Shown in pieces: positions 1 to 11,431 of a stretch of DNA of 64,000 bases. The translations under genes and the position numbers were made by a program. Position 1 is the stretch's first letter. Each line of letters begins with the position of its first letter. Source of the stretch: Cryphonectria parasitica EP155 (lineage: Eukaryota > Ascomycota > Sordariomycetes > Diaporthales > Cryphonectriaceae); contig NW_024468916.1 in assembly GCF_011745365.1 (NCBI RefSeq), positions 2,401,630 through 2,465,629 on the forward strand, written 5' to 3'. Under the pieces are notes generated by a model. That model had not been told where the DNA came from, did not search any database, and worked only from the letters and a program-made list of their open reading frames with translations.

Positions 1-1202
1 CGTTCCATAACCTCCGTTAGACAACCCCGTATCGGACTGGTCCCCATAGATAGTTCCCTCCGTACCATACGACTCAACCTGCGACACCGCCAAAGCATCG
101 ACCTCGTCACGAGGGCTCGCGCCGGCGCTGGCCAGGACGTTGGTCACGGCTTCGGCGGCAGTCCACTTGACTATGGATGTGGAGGTGGACTCCCAGGGCG
201 AGCTGAGCACGGTGGCATCACCGATCTGGTTCTCCTCGGCGCCGTTGAGGACGCCGTCGTTGGTTGCGTCGCCGTAGTTGCCGATGGCGTATGCGTATTG
301 GTTGCTTTCTATCTGGTCTAGGATCGTTGGAATTTTAGTCCGTGTTGAAGATTCTTTCAAAGAGCTGCGTATTCACAATGCACACTGATCATGAAGACAT
401 AGGAGGGAGATAAAGGAAGAAGAGACGTTTACTTACAGTATCTATCACTGGCAGAAGTCGTGCTGGGACCCGTGATGAAATAGTTGTACATGATATCATG
501 ATAGAACGACCCGCTTGTGTCGGCAGTGGTGTAGGCGGCCTGATAGTTGTACACTACATTGTTGATATACTGGGTGTTAGATTTGGCTAGAGGCTGGCGG
601 TTGTGAGCGCTGACCCAGAGGTTCCCAAAGAAAGTCGCCGGGCCGGTCTCGACGTGTGCGCCGAACTGCTGGTAGATGGGAAAGGCGATGATGCTGTTGG
701 AGACGGTAATGTTGACGGCGCCCACGGCATCAACCGAGTCCCACTGGCCATAGGCAACAGAGCAGTGGTCAAGAATGATATTAGAGGCATCGCCCATGTT
801 AAAGGCGCTCTTCCCGTCGTCCGGGTCATCGCTGCCCTGGCGGAACCGCATGTTGACGATAATGATATTATCGGCGTTGCTGGCCGAGACCTCGCCGGCC
901 ATGATGCCAATGCCGGGGCTCGGCGCTGTCGAGCCATTGATGGTCAGGTCGCTGGCCAGGGAGACGGCCGACTCGAGCACGATGTACCCGCTCACGTCGA
1001 AAGTCACGATCCGCCCGGACTCGCTCACGGCATCTCGGAACGAACCATCGCCGGAGTCGTCGAGATTCGTCACCACGTAGGTCGAGCCGCCTGTTCCGCC
1101 TGTCGCTGAAGAGCCGAAGCCTACTGCGCCTGGGAAGGCGAGGGCGTTTGTTGAGGGGAGCAGCGCCAGGAGGGCTGCGGTGAGGGCTGTTTTGGCCAGC
1201 AT
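1..1202 (-). CDS. Secreted pectate lyase (polysaccharide lyase family 1-like), 3' end beyond window
   Basis: The product should cleave pectic polygalacturonate by beta-elimination outside the cell. The start at 1202 gives a clear signal peptide (MLAKTALTAALLALLPS...ALA). The mature protein opens with a Gly-rich stretch, then GDGSFRDAV, which is typical of the right-handed beta-helix lyases of this family. It continues with asparagine- and valine-rich coils, an LDHCS motif near residue 147 and an HNRQP segment where related enzymes keep a catalytic arginine. Exon 1 is 437-1202. An intron at 318-436 has a GTAAGT donor and a TAG acceptor. Exon 2 runs from 317 off the left edge, joining DRY to YQIESN in phase. 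The usual acidic residues just after LDHCS-x-x-G are replaced here (Gln-Trp-Asp-Ser), so calcium binding may differ. Family assignment is firm; the exact subfamily is not. Confidence 0.85.
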
Positions 1203-2045
1203 TTTGGTATATAATCCTTGGGTGCTCTGGGGCGGGTAGTTGTTGTGTAAGTCCTGGCCTGGAACGAACTCATGAACTGAGTACCACAGCTATCAAGTAA
1301 GGGTTGCCCACTCAAGAGATGGCATATTGCTAGACTTTATGCTTGCTACATCTATGTGGTAATCATGTGGAAGCCCCATCCATTCTCTTCTGTTTGTGGA
1401 TGGAAGAACCCCCCCTTTGTGTCCATCGTCGACAGCGGGAGCTGCCCGAAATGGCATGTCGTCGTTCTTGTCTCCGTTGTTCGAAAATGGGTCCTGGGTT
1501 GCAGTGTAGTGTCTCTAAAAGCCTCGCGCCCTCTAGATTTGTTCCTCTTTTTTTCCTCCAATCCTCCCCTGACGATCAACAAGCCCCACGAAGCCCGGCT
1601 GATAGACTTTTAGAGACACCCTGTTCGGATAATATCAGATTTCCCCACGCACGGACTTAGTGGAGGGTGTATGTCAAGATTATAGGTTGTATTTTGCTGT
1701 GTCATGCGGAGAGAAGTGATGGGGGGTTGTGCATGGGGTCGAAACTCTGTCATTTGTGACGAACCGAACGGGGGAGGTCATAAACAGTGAAACCTAAGAT
1801 CATGGCGGTGATCTAATGAGTGCCGCTATACTGCATCGTCTGCACCATGACAGCCCTGTTGTCAAACCAGCCAGCTGGTACAAATGATTGTACAGGACTG
1901 GATTAACAGAACTGTGGAGAGTGTGACGCAAGTGACCTAAAGAAATCACTGGTCCCTTTTCAGGGAGGAATCATTCTTGACTTGAAGCGAATTATTCTTT
2001 GTTAGTGATACCACATGAAGCCATAACCAAGCCAACCTCTTCGTC
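1203..2045. other. Intergenic, upstream of pectate lyase
   Basis: No supportable gene. It holds the pectate lyase promoter and the 3' flank of the next gene. The only structure seen is a 13-bp inverted repeat at 1509-1619, listed separately. Confidence 0.6.
1509..1619. repeat. 13-bp perfect inverted repeat, arms 1509-1521 and 1607-1619
   Basis: The left arm GTGTCTCTAAAAG is matched exactly by its reverse complement at 1607-1619. The arms are 85 bp apart. The element lies about 310-420 bp upstream of the pectate lyase start. It could be the ends of a tiny decayed DNA element, a pair of opposed regulatory sites, or chance. Confidence 0.6.
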
Positions 2046-3260
2046 CTATGGCCTCAAATCCGCCGGAGGCACTGCCGCCCTCCTGGTCGCAGGCACCTCC
2101 AACTCCTCCCCAGCCTGGCTCCCATAAAGCTCATACACCTCCCGCGTAGACGTCACCTCCCTGAGAGGATACGAGCCACCACTGACCCCCCTCGAAGGGT
2201 CGTTCTTACCAGAGAAATACGAGTATCCAGGTGGTTCCGACCCTCGAAACTTGAACCCAGCAGACGACGGCTGCACGTGCTGCTCACGCGGCGGCGCCCC
2301 GTCGTCAAAGCCCACCCGCCTGCGCACCTCGTCCAGCTGCTGTCTGCGTTTCCTCTGCCTGCGAATGAAGACGAGCGACACGAGCGGGACCGCGACGGCC
2401 AAGACCCCGACCGAGACGCCGATGGCCACCCCGGCGCCGACGGAGAGGCTGCCCGAGCTCTTGTTCGGGATGGCCGTTGTTGTTGCCGTCGCTTTTGTTG
2501 CGTCTGCTGCTGCTGCCGAGGTGCGGTCCCTCGCCGACGTCGGCGTCGCTGTTGTCGCTGTCTGGCTCGTTGTTGAGGTCGTGGACGTGGTGGCGGCGAC
2601 TGATTGGCTGGAGGATGATGGCAGGGCGAGAGTGGCCTGTTGTTTATACGAGAGATGGATGAGCATGTGATGCGTCTCTCGGTTCCAGAAGAGGGAGAGA
2701 AGGTAGACGGCTATCATTCACTTACCGGACCGCCACTGCGCTCCGTGTGGATGTAATTCCAAGACGGCGAGTTCGACCCGTTCGCCACACCCGCGTAGCC
2801 CGACACGTTGCGCAGGTCAAACCAGCAGCTCAGGTCCTCGTTCTCCGAGTACGAGCTTCCGTTGGACAGCTGAAGCGTGATGCCCACCGTGGCATCACCC
2901 CCTGGTGCGACTTGCTGTTGTTGCACTACGTACATAATACGTGTCAGGTTGAGAAGAACAATAACAATAAAAGAAGAAGGATAAAAGGCCATCATCACAC
3001 AGATCGCGGTAGATATTTATTCCGTTTCACTTACCATCCCCAATGCCCTGGTAGCAGTTCACAACCAGATACGACGAGGCAGACGAGCTGCATTGGTACG
3101 TGACGTCGATCTGGTCTCTGTAGTAAAAGGTCTCGGTGTCGTCGGCCGGGTATATCCAGGTTGCGTATTGACCTGACGTCGTTGTTCTCTTCTGCTTTGG
3201 GGACAGCGATGCTGCTGCTAGTATGAGAGCCCGCCATTGGGACCAGGAGGATGGCATCAT
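2046..3260 (-). CDS. Single-pass plasma-membrane protein with Ser/Thr-rich stalk
   Basis: Three exons give about 338 aa: 3035-3260, 2726-2925 and 2046-2636. Both introns have GTAAGT donors, and phases match (1, then 0). A short hydrophobic leader (residues 8-20) is followed by an extracellular region with several Asn-X-Ser/Thr sites and a few cysteines. A Ser/Thr/Ala stalk follows, then one transmembrane helix (GAGVAIGVSVGVLAVAVPLV region) with a strongly basic stop-transfer (RRQRKRRQQ). A cytoplasmic tail of about 100 aa is rich in Tyr, Gly and Ser. This layout resembles fungal wall-stress sensor-like or Mid2/WSC-like proteins, but I see no WSC cysteine pattern and cannot name a family. It may sense or anchor at the cell surface; that is inference from topology only. 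Confidence 0.75.
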
Positions 3261-4200
3261 TTCTCAGTCTCGAGATCGACAGGTCGACTTGTGGAACTGC
3301 TGCACCGGGGGTTTACGCGGCTCCCCGCACAATGGGAGGGGGAACACCAACGAAAAGAGAGAAGGGAACTTTGAACAGACAACCTTGTTTACAGGTCAAG
3401 AGTAGCGCATCCATAGAGAAAAAGAGGGAGGACAAGAGCGTTGTTGGTTCCTCAGATGGAGGTACTACAAAATCGGAGAGATGTCCCTCGTCCCTCGTCC
3501 TTTTCTCTCACTATCCGCCACTGTTGTTCCCACGCGCTCTCACTCGGACTCTTGCCGCTTGGCTCTTGATCCTGGACCCCATCCCATGCCATACTTCCGA
3601 CGGAATCCTCAAATAGGTGACAGGAGAGAGAGGGAGAGAAGGCAGCAATCTCGCAAAGCTGCGTAGTGCTTCAGCCCCCAAGAAAAAGATACTGCGCGGG
3701 TAGGCAGCCGCCGTCTGACAGGATCTCATTACCTGTCAGGCTGTGTTGTTTTAACGTTGACAGCAGCCTATCATAGACGTAAGCCGGGGCCCCATAGTGG
3801 ATAAAAGAGAACCCACCTCCCCTGGACAAGGCATAATAAGGATAACTCTATTTATTAAAGGGCTGAAGGTCCAGCTGTCGCTTGGCGGGAGGCAGAAGGA
3901 TCTTGTATCGTCCAGGGTGCTCCGGAAATTACGCGTCGGCATGTATAACCGATTAGGCTGTTGGTAGAAGTTTTGAAATATTGGATGTGAAACGCAGTAC
4001 ATAAATCATTAAGGCTCCTTCTTAGTCGTGAGAATTCCATCTATAAAGTGTTCTAAGCTGGTCATGCATTGGCCCTTCATCTCTCTATGATTAACGCCAG
4101 GTACCACACCACCGAAAAGAGGAACCTGTTACTTTTTGAAGGAAAAGAAGCAGACGAAAAGAAAGAAAGAAAAGCCTCTGACAGCACAACATCAATTCCA
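3261..4200. other. Intergenic, between membrane protein and phosphate carrier
   Basis: It holds the promoter of the membrane protein gene and the 3' flank of the phosphate carrier. Open frames here are short, lack codon bias and resemble nothing. A small hairpin lies at 3715-3739. Confidence 0.55.
3715..3739. repeat. 8-bp hairpin with 9-nt loop
   Basis: CTGACAGG at 3715-3722 is the reverse complement of CCTGTCAG at 3732-3739. It sits mid-intergenic with no clear role. Confidence 0.4.
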
Positions 4201-5222
4201 TTAAAGCGACTCCTCCTTGTGAATTTCAATACCAGGCGGTGCACCGACCAGCGTCTTGCACTGCGCATAGATGACAAACTGACCAGCTACTAACCCACAG
4301 GTCATGACGATACGAGGGCCCAAGCCCGTGAACATCAGCCGTTTGGGCCCAAACTCGCGCGCCAGTGAGAACATCCTCCCTGTGGTGCTCTGACTCTTGT
4401 CCCCTGCGCCCTTGTTGATGGCTGACAGCAGCGTGTCGGCTGGGTGCGACAAGACGGCGGCCGCGACACCGGCGACCAGACCTGAGGTGAGCTCGACGCC
4501 GGTCTGCTGGAGGTTGGTCAATGATGCCTTTTTCTCGGGGCCCATGGCGCGGTAGATCATCTCGTTGGCGGCCTCGTGGACCGAGAACTGGCCCACGGCG
4601 TAGGGCACCTGCTTGAAAAGTAAAGGAACAAAGCCAGAGTAGAAGCCCCGGAAACCCTCCTCACGGGCCATACGCATGAACCCTGTGGCCAGGCCGTTCG
4701 CGTATCCGCGCTGCGATACGAGGCGGATACGCGTCGCCTCGAGCGGGCACAGGGCAATGTCCGCAAAGAACTCGGCCGTCGCGCTGGCGCCCAGGTAGAT
4801 GGCCGTCCGGTGATTCGTGGCCGCCTCTGCCGAACCGGTCATGCCGATGAACTGCTTCTTGAAGAACTCGTAGCCAGCGAACTTGCCGCCGCCCTGCACC
4901 AAGTAGCCCACCGCCGTCGGGCCGAATCCCGTGAGGAGGGCAGAGGCGCCCTCCTTGGCTACGATCGTGCGGCCTGCTTTGATCATATTGAGGCCCTTCA
5001 TGGCGTCGTCGACCTGTATCCTGGTCTTGACGACGTCAATGGGTGTGGCGGCCTGTGGTTGGATTCTCTTGTCAGCCTTCTGTGGTGCAAACATGAGGAA
5101 CGTCTTGAAAGCGAGAAAACACATACGCCGTGTGTGAGTGTTGCGGCGAGAGCGCCGGCTCCAAAGAACTTGATGTAGTCTGAGGGCCCATAGTTGGGCA
5201 GGTCACCGTTCTCTTTCGACAT
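4201..5222 (-). CDS. Mitochondrial phosphate carrier protein
   Basis: This inner-membrane carrier imports phosphate with protons for ATP synthesis (Mir1/SLC25A3 family). Two exons, 5127-5222 and 4201-5052, are joined in phase 0 across a 74-nt intron with a GTATGT donor and a CTGAC branch point. The protein is 315 aa, the usual size. It shows three mitochondrial-carrier repeats with signature motifs: TPIDVVKTRIQ (about residue 36), CPLEATRIRL (about residue 135) and HPADTLLSAIN (about residue 235). The third, with ADTLLS in place of the standard P-x-D-x-x-K/R, is characteristic of phosphate carriers rather than other SLC25 members. The start is the only ATG preceding the conserved SDYIKFFGAGALAA entry. 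No cleavable presequence is visible. Flanking genes are unrelated. Confidence 0.93.
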
Positions 5223-6390
5223 TTCAAGAATGGTCGAGAGGTCCGAGGATCTGAGCGTAGGGAGGGTATTGTGGGTTGTCGCTGATGATGTAGAGTAAAC
5301 TCAAATGCTGGTGCTGAGTGAGGAGGTGGATATCTATCGGTAAGCTCCTGGTTCCTTCGGTTTACTTTTCTTCTTTCTTTTCTCGGCCGTTTATGAACGT
5401 CCTATGTCTGGCGAGATGGGGGAAAAATTATTATGAAGAAAGGGATGATCGGAATTCGCGACGGAGGGGAGAGAACTTTGGTCTATTAAAGTCTATGCGA
5501 AATTGTATCAGATTGTAATAGAATCAGTCACCCAGACAATTGAAATTTCCAAGAGTAGAGCAGCGCCGTGATTATGTAGGGAAAAGTCTCATATCTCGCG
5601 CAGATGCTTGTCAATCGATGAGGTCAAGCCCAACCCGATTTCTTGCTGGGTAGGAAACGAGGACGCAGTGCTACTAGGATGTACAGCTACCACTAGCACT
5701 ACGTAGCTTCCAGTGACGTCAGTGGCTCTCTGCTTCTTGCACTGCAGTTGCGCCCGTGTTCCCTGCGGAAGGTCCGGATCAAGCGGTTCGGCCCTCATCG
5801 CGAGGCGAGGCCCACACTTTCTTTCGCCGGCGAGGAGTCGAGACATATTATATTAATTGTGTTCATAACGGCGTATGAACAACGATGATGGAAGCACATT
5901 TCTATGGGACGAGTCGAATAAGTTTTTAAGTTGTTTCTTAATGCTTCATGTGGTGGACAAATTGATCTGGACGTTGAGTCCAGATAAATATCCCATTCAG
6001 TACAGCGAACTAGCGGCTTGAAATTACTACATAATCGGCTCACTACATTCTCTCATTAGGCACCCGGCACTGTCCCTCGGCCTCAAAATCCACATACTTG
6101 ATGTTTCACCGACAATGTGAACCATTCTTGGGAGGACGCACAACAATACCATGTTCAAGTACCAGAACTCCAGTGAGATCCTCATAGAGCTCTCCAATGC
6201 TACTCATGCGTTCCCCAGTTGCTGGATACATCCTCAAGTTGACATTCCCCTTCTCAAAGTGTGGGTTGGAATATTGTAACAACAACCAAGGACCCTCCGC
6301 CGGAACTACGAATCACGACCTCCCGAGGGCTTCAGGGTCATGAACTGCTCGACACGCCGGATCGTCTCATGAGACAATGTGGTCCATCCA
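5223..6390. other. Intergenic, phosphate carrier promoter and possible lost 5' end of HET gene
   Basis: No intact gene. The stretch near 6060-6390 may hold the lost 5' part of the HET pseudogene, but all frames are interrupted and I could not align it by eye. Confidence 0.5.
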
Positions 6391-7800
6391 AAGAACTATG
6401 TCACTCTCACTTATGTCTGGGGGAGCCCGACTGAAGATACTACAATCGCCCCGGGACACTCCTCCGAGTTTTCACTTGCGACAATCGAGGATGCTTTTTT
6501 TTTTTTTTTAGCCATCCTTCTCGGATATCGGTACTTGTGAATCGATCGATACTGCATTTCCCAGGATAAATCTATCGAAAAGAGGTTGCAGAACCCGAGC
6601 CTGGATACGATCTACCGGCAGTCTGCCGTCACGATTATACCCGCAGGAGGTAATCCTTGCTACGGACTGCCTGGAGTCGGCACGAAACCACGAAAAGATC
6701 AACCACACGTGAAAAGCGGAAGTAGGGCCCTCGTGTCTACTTCGTACGTCAAGCATACAATCTTGTGGTCGAAAGGGAATAACCGAGTATGGACTTATCA
6801 AGAAGAGCTTCTTTCTACACGAAAGCTCGTATTGATCGACACACAAGTATACTTTCAATGCAATTCTATGCTCTGTCTTGAGAGTATCTATGCGCCGCTC
6901 AAAAGCCTTCATACGCTCAAGAATAACCGGATGCGAGATTGTGGAAATGTCCAGAGTCTTTCCTCTTCGTGGACTGGGCAGGTACCCGCAGGATCTAAAC
7001 CATCGATTGATTGAATATTTGCAAAGGTCTCTTACTTTCGAACGAGACATCGTAGATGCTTTTCGCGGTGTCTTGAATGCTCCCACGTGCCTTTTAAAGG
7101 GCCGGGCAGAGAGCCTCTGTGGGATCTCAATCTTCCGTGGAGAGGGGTGGATGTTCCTCAGGGAAGCATTGGTCCTTGGCTTGTCATGGGGAATTATGAG
7201 GACCGGAGCTGACCAGAAGCCAAAACGACGAGCGGAGTTCCCGAGCTGGACGTGGACCGGATGGGAGCTCCCCAGAATCGCATTGCGAGGTGGTCACTCC
7301 AGGAAGGACTTTTCATGATTCAAGGGCTTCGAATCACTTGTTGATGTCGGTATGGAATATCCTGGTAGGCTCGTACTACCTTGATATGGCAGCCAGCTTC
7401 GAATTTTATATCAAAGAAGCTTTAAATTTTCTCCTACACTGTTGCGCATATTGTTCCGGGTGGCCGCATATCGTCATGCGAAGATGATAGTGAAATTGTT
7501 GAGCAACTCGGGGAACAGCTACAGATCAAGACACTCCGGGACAATGTAGTGCGGGATACGCGCAGCACTTACAACTCCAAAGAGGACAATGGCGGGCCCC
7601 TTACATTAACTTTTCTTGTTATGGGTCATCCAGAACTTAGCTTGAACCTCTTGCTTGTCTACCAACCAGGGAACTCTCTTCATTTTGAGCGCATAGATTT
7701 TTGCATAGTTAACAAGTCCTCTCGGGTGGATCTGGAACCGAAGACAGTGGTACCGGAATCTCTGCAAGGCTGGACAAAGCGAGAGATCATGATAAGATAA
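6391..7800 (+). pseudogene. HET-domain (heterokaryon incompatibility) pseudogene
   Basis: Fragments read in order along the plus strand match the hallmark segments of fungal HET-domain proteins, which trigger cell death after fusion of unlike strains. NYVTLTYVWGSP lies near 6394, LGYRYL then IDRYCISQDK near 6523-6570, and TIYRQSAVTII..GLPGVG follows. WTYQEELLSTR and a QVYFQC segment end near 6870. After that the match moves to another frame: RVFPLRGLGRYPQD near 6950, then a long stretch with FRGEGW and FPSWTWTGW ending at a stop at 7316-7318. A last piece in the first frame ends QGWTKREIMIR at 7800. Breaks seen: TGA at 6538-6540 where the family has Trp, a frameshift around 6930-6950, the stop at 7318, and a 15-T run inside the domain (6495-6509) that keeps frame. 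No start codon or N-terminus is evident. Confidence 0.8.
6495..6509 (+). repeat. T15 homopolymer inside HET pseudogene
   Basis: Fifteen consecutive T separate two conserved HET segments without changing frame, which would encode a phenylalanine run where intact relatives have a short variable helix. Confidence 0.8.
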
Positions 7801-8302
7801 TTCTTGACAATAATTTGTTTACAGTTGCCGCTTCTGTTGCTGTACAAAGAGCCCAAGGCATCGCTCTGCACAATCACAAAATCCAGGCCGCATTTTGTAT
7901 GGGAAATGAACTGTATTGGACTGTGCTTAGGGAAGGAAAAAGAAGGAAAAGAAAGGAAAAAACAGCTGGCTATCTGAGGCTATAGACAGAGGTTGGCTGG
8001 CGATAGTGGGGCCAGTGACTCACCTGGCCTCGCACATTTTGTCCATCTTATCATGGCATGCAATTCAGAATGTAACTTGTCACTGATTAAAGACCAGTCT
8101 TTGGCAAATGTACATTGTGTCCTTATTATAAACTGGGGTATCATTTAATCTTTTTTCTGTTGTACAGTAATAGTAATACCGTCAAAATGCTTTGCCTTTC
8201 GTTTAACCTCCCACAGCGCCATTCAAGAATGCTTCTCTTCTTACTATTACACATCACCCCATTCATCGTACATCTTACATCATGATAGGACATTCGCCAG
8301 AA
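7801..8302. other. Intergenic, no feature seen
   Basis: Purine-rich stretch near 7928-7970 and AT-rich sequence beyond. No gene supported. Confidence 0.5.
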
Positions 8303-9220
8303 TCATAGTGCCTAAGTACGCAGCCCAAGATTTAGTTCCCTCTCTTCCAAGCAGCGCAATGAAAAACAGATCGGGGCACTCACATACAACGCTTCTGCGG
8401 AAAGTGTAATATCGCCATTCACAGTCCCCTTCAGCTCGACCTCGACGTTCAGGTGCATGTCCAGCCTCACGGCAAACCCCTTTTCGCTTCCGTTCCAGTG
8501 CGCCTCGTCGCGCCGGAACGTCTGCCAGTGGTCCCGCATGCCCAGATCCCGCGGCCCGTCCAACGTCTTCCAGCTGGCCGGCTTCAGGTTGTCCCTGGGC
8601 CCATACCTAGCACGCTTGTCCACCATCTTCCACTGCGTGTCGGGCGGCAGGCCGTGGAGGGCGTTAAAGGGCTCTGGGTTTAGGGCTGCTGCCTCATTCT
8701 CATTGTACTCATTGTCTTGTGAGTACTCGCTGCCCGTGGCCTGAGACTGTCGCCAGATCGCAGGCTTGGGTAGACCAGGGCCGTCGTCCTTGGGCGTCGC
8801 AGGGCTCTCTGGCTCTGTCGCCGTGGACGGTGTGTCGGGCCTCTCGCTGCTGCTGTCCCCAGGGCTGAACCCGGCCGTGATGGCCGTTTCGAGCTCAGGA
8901 CTGGACCCGAAATACCCGCCCCCGACGGCCCCAGCTGCTGTGGGGCGCTGCAAGCTCAGTGCAGTCGTCTCGAGGGGCGGGAGGTCCAAAGGCGTCCTCG
9001 GGGTCCTGGGCATGGGCAGCGCAGGTGTCTTGGGCGTGCGTGGCGCTGGCGGCAGGGGCGAGACGGGGCCGGCGGTGTCGATGTAGGCGATCTGGTCTGG
9101 AGGCAGGGACCGGTCAACTGGCACGGGGATCCAGTTGAACTCGGGCTTCCACAGCCGCCGGACCGACTCGAAGGCCTCCTTGGGGACCCATACTGTCGTC
9201 TTTCCATTCTGTGCTTCCAT
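8303..9220 (-). CDS. Conserved fungal protein of unknown function, proline/TP-rich
   Basis: I do not recognise a named family. The N-terminus has a compact conserved-looking block (PKEAFESVRRLWKPEFNW). A long low-complexity Pro/Thr/Ser segment follows with several TP and SP dipeptides that could be proline-directed phosphorylation sites. The C-terminal block alternates charged and hydrophobic residues (RLDMHLNVEVELKG), as in a beta sheet. The open frame reads through to 302 aa. A better model places a 72-nt intron at 8312-8383 (GTGAGT donor, TTAG acceptor), giving a tiny last exon (8303-8311, Ala-Leu-stop) and a 281-aa protein ending GDITLSAEALYAL. Similar short hydrophobic endings are common in fungal proteins of this kind, as far as I recall. 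No signal peptide or membrane helix is seen. Confidence 0.7.
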
Positions 9221-11431
9221 TACAAGCGAGTGGACATGGCCGAACGGGAAGAGAGAGGGGAAGTGTTGGCTTGGTCAACAAAAATGAAGGGAAAAGGAAT
9301 CGAAGAATGGAAGCGATCGGCTGTTCGAGGAGCGGTTGGGGGTCGGGGAAGAGAAGAGCTGGAGAAAGCTGTTATCGAGGCATTGAGGGCTTCGGCTTCT
9401 GCTGAGCGCCAGGCTCAGAAACGAACACGCTTTAATAAGAGCGAAGCCTCGAAGCCGGCTCTGGTTGATCAGAACCAAGGAAAACCGGCTGCACACACAT
9501 CGTCAGTGGCAATGACGTTGGACAACAATTATCTGGGTCAAATAAATAATTATAGGCCCCCGTTCATAAGACTCGAGATAGGTGATTGCCATCATTTTTG
9601 CGCTAGAGTCCCGAAGCCAGCAACGGTGCAGGGCGGAGAATAGAGAAGGAAGAAAAGAAAGACGTGGGCTTACTCGTATTCAAACAGGATATGGTAGGCG
9701 ATCTACAGGCTGATCACCCTGGGCAGCCAGGATTGTATCCAGATTCTGCTTCTCAGAGCGGCCCTGCAGCCGCCACCTGGGACGAAAATAGTACCAGCAA
9801 TTATTTGGTCCCGATAACTATGGAGAGCAAAGAAAGAGAGCGAAGGAGAGAAAGTAGGCATTGTAAATTCTTGAACCAGAGGTCTGAGCTCTGTTATAAG
9901 GGGAGACTGTATTTTGGGACATGACAGATTCAGATGCTGAAGCTATGGCGGTTGTATCAGGCCATGTGAACCATCTGGCACTGTCAAGGTTTCAAATGAT
10001 GAGTTGTCACACTATCAAACCATAAAAGCCAAACAGTGGGCTTTTGTAACGGGAGACCGCAATCTGGTGATGAGATGTTAACATTGTGTGCTATAAGGAT
10101 CCCTGAAGAACTACCCCGTGTTTCTGCCATCGTCCGTTGTGCCGCCGCATTTAGCGACTTGTGGTCCACTGCACATACCCTTACAGCTGGTCTAGAACCT
10201 CTCTGACCGGTGCCAAGTTCATTCGCGGCAGAAAACACCTGAGTGAATCGGCCGAAAAATGTGTGCCCGCCCATACAAACTGTCCCGTGATGGGGATCGT
10301 TGACCTCATCTCATCTTTAAATTGTTGCGCGCTCACACAGTCATCGCCCCAGTTTCTCCTTTTTCAGTAGAATCTACAGTGACAGATAGATGCGCTGGAT
10401 GAAAGATGCCTGTGGGAGAGCCGTCAAAGATGATCACCTCACGAATATTTGTCAAGTCTATTCGATGTGTAAGGATTGAAAAAGGATAAGGATAAGAAAA
10501 TGTCATGACCGTACAGATACATCAATCGATTACTATTCGTGCATTGTTGACAGTAGAACAGCAATGGTTGGCTTTTCAGAACAATTCCTAGTTGATAAGT
10601 ACTTAAGCAATTTTGTGCAAAAGAAGAGAAATACATATACATCATTCGTTCATTCTCAAACGCTGAGTAATAATCAGTCCCTCTAGCCAGTTCTGATCAA
10701 TTCTCATCAACAATAATCTCGGGACGAACTCTTGCATAGACTACAGTCTCTGTAGCAGGGCAAAATAATGAAACATTTTCAAGGAAACATGCAACCTTGG
10801 CCAATAGATCGAGCATGGACACGAATGGGCGAGCGCCCATACACATAGGATTTATCAATGCCCACGCAACCAATGATAGGAAATATGATAGTCGGCAGCA
10901 ATTCGTGGCCGAGCCATGCGATCAACACAGGGTTCATTCGCGCCAAAAGCAACCCATCGCCCTATGACCTCCACCAGAACTTTCATTCTTCCTTTAATCT
11001 CAGCTCATTTATGCTCAAATCAAAAAGGCATCACTCACCACCACCAAACTCCGTGAATTTCTCCGGAGGCTAAACCACAACAAGGCTCAACTTTACCACA
11101 ACAGACCGGCCTCCGATGACGACATGAGAAATTGACAATCACGGAATAATCCGAGAAGAACTGATTAGTCTCTCGACACCATCTTCTGGAGAGATACCAC
11201 TATCCGTCTAAAACCGGTATCCAGCTCATGGGGCATTATGGAGAAAGCAAACGCGACACAGAGATACACATTTATGAACATCATAATGAGAGACTATTTA
11301 GATGGGATGGTTCCCGCAGATCTTGGGAGTAACTGCCCTATAATGGGCATTGGGAAATAATAGCGATTGATGCCATCAAAGCTACAAATCAAGGTTGAAA
11401 TTTGACAATTTACTACCTCCAGCTTTTAAAC
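9221..11431. other. Long intergenic stretch, 2.2 kb
   Basis: No gene, RNA or repeat that I can support. Frames are short and interrupted on both strands. It contains the promoters of the flanking, divergently transcribed genes. Confidence 0.5.
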
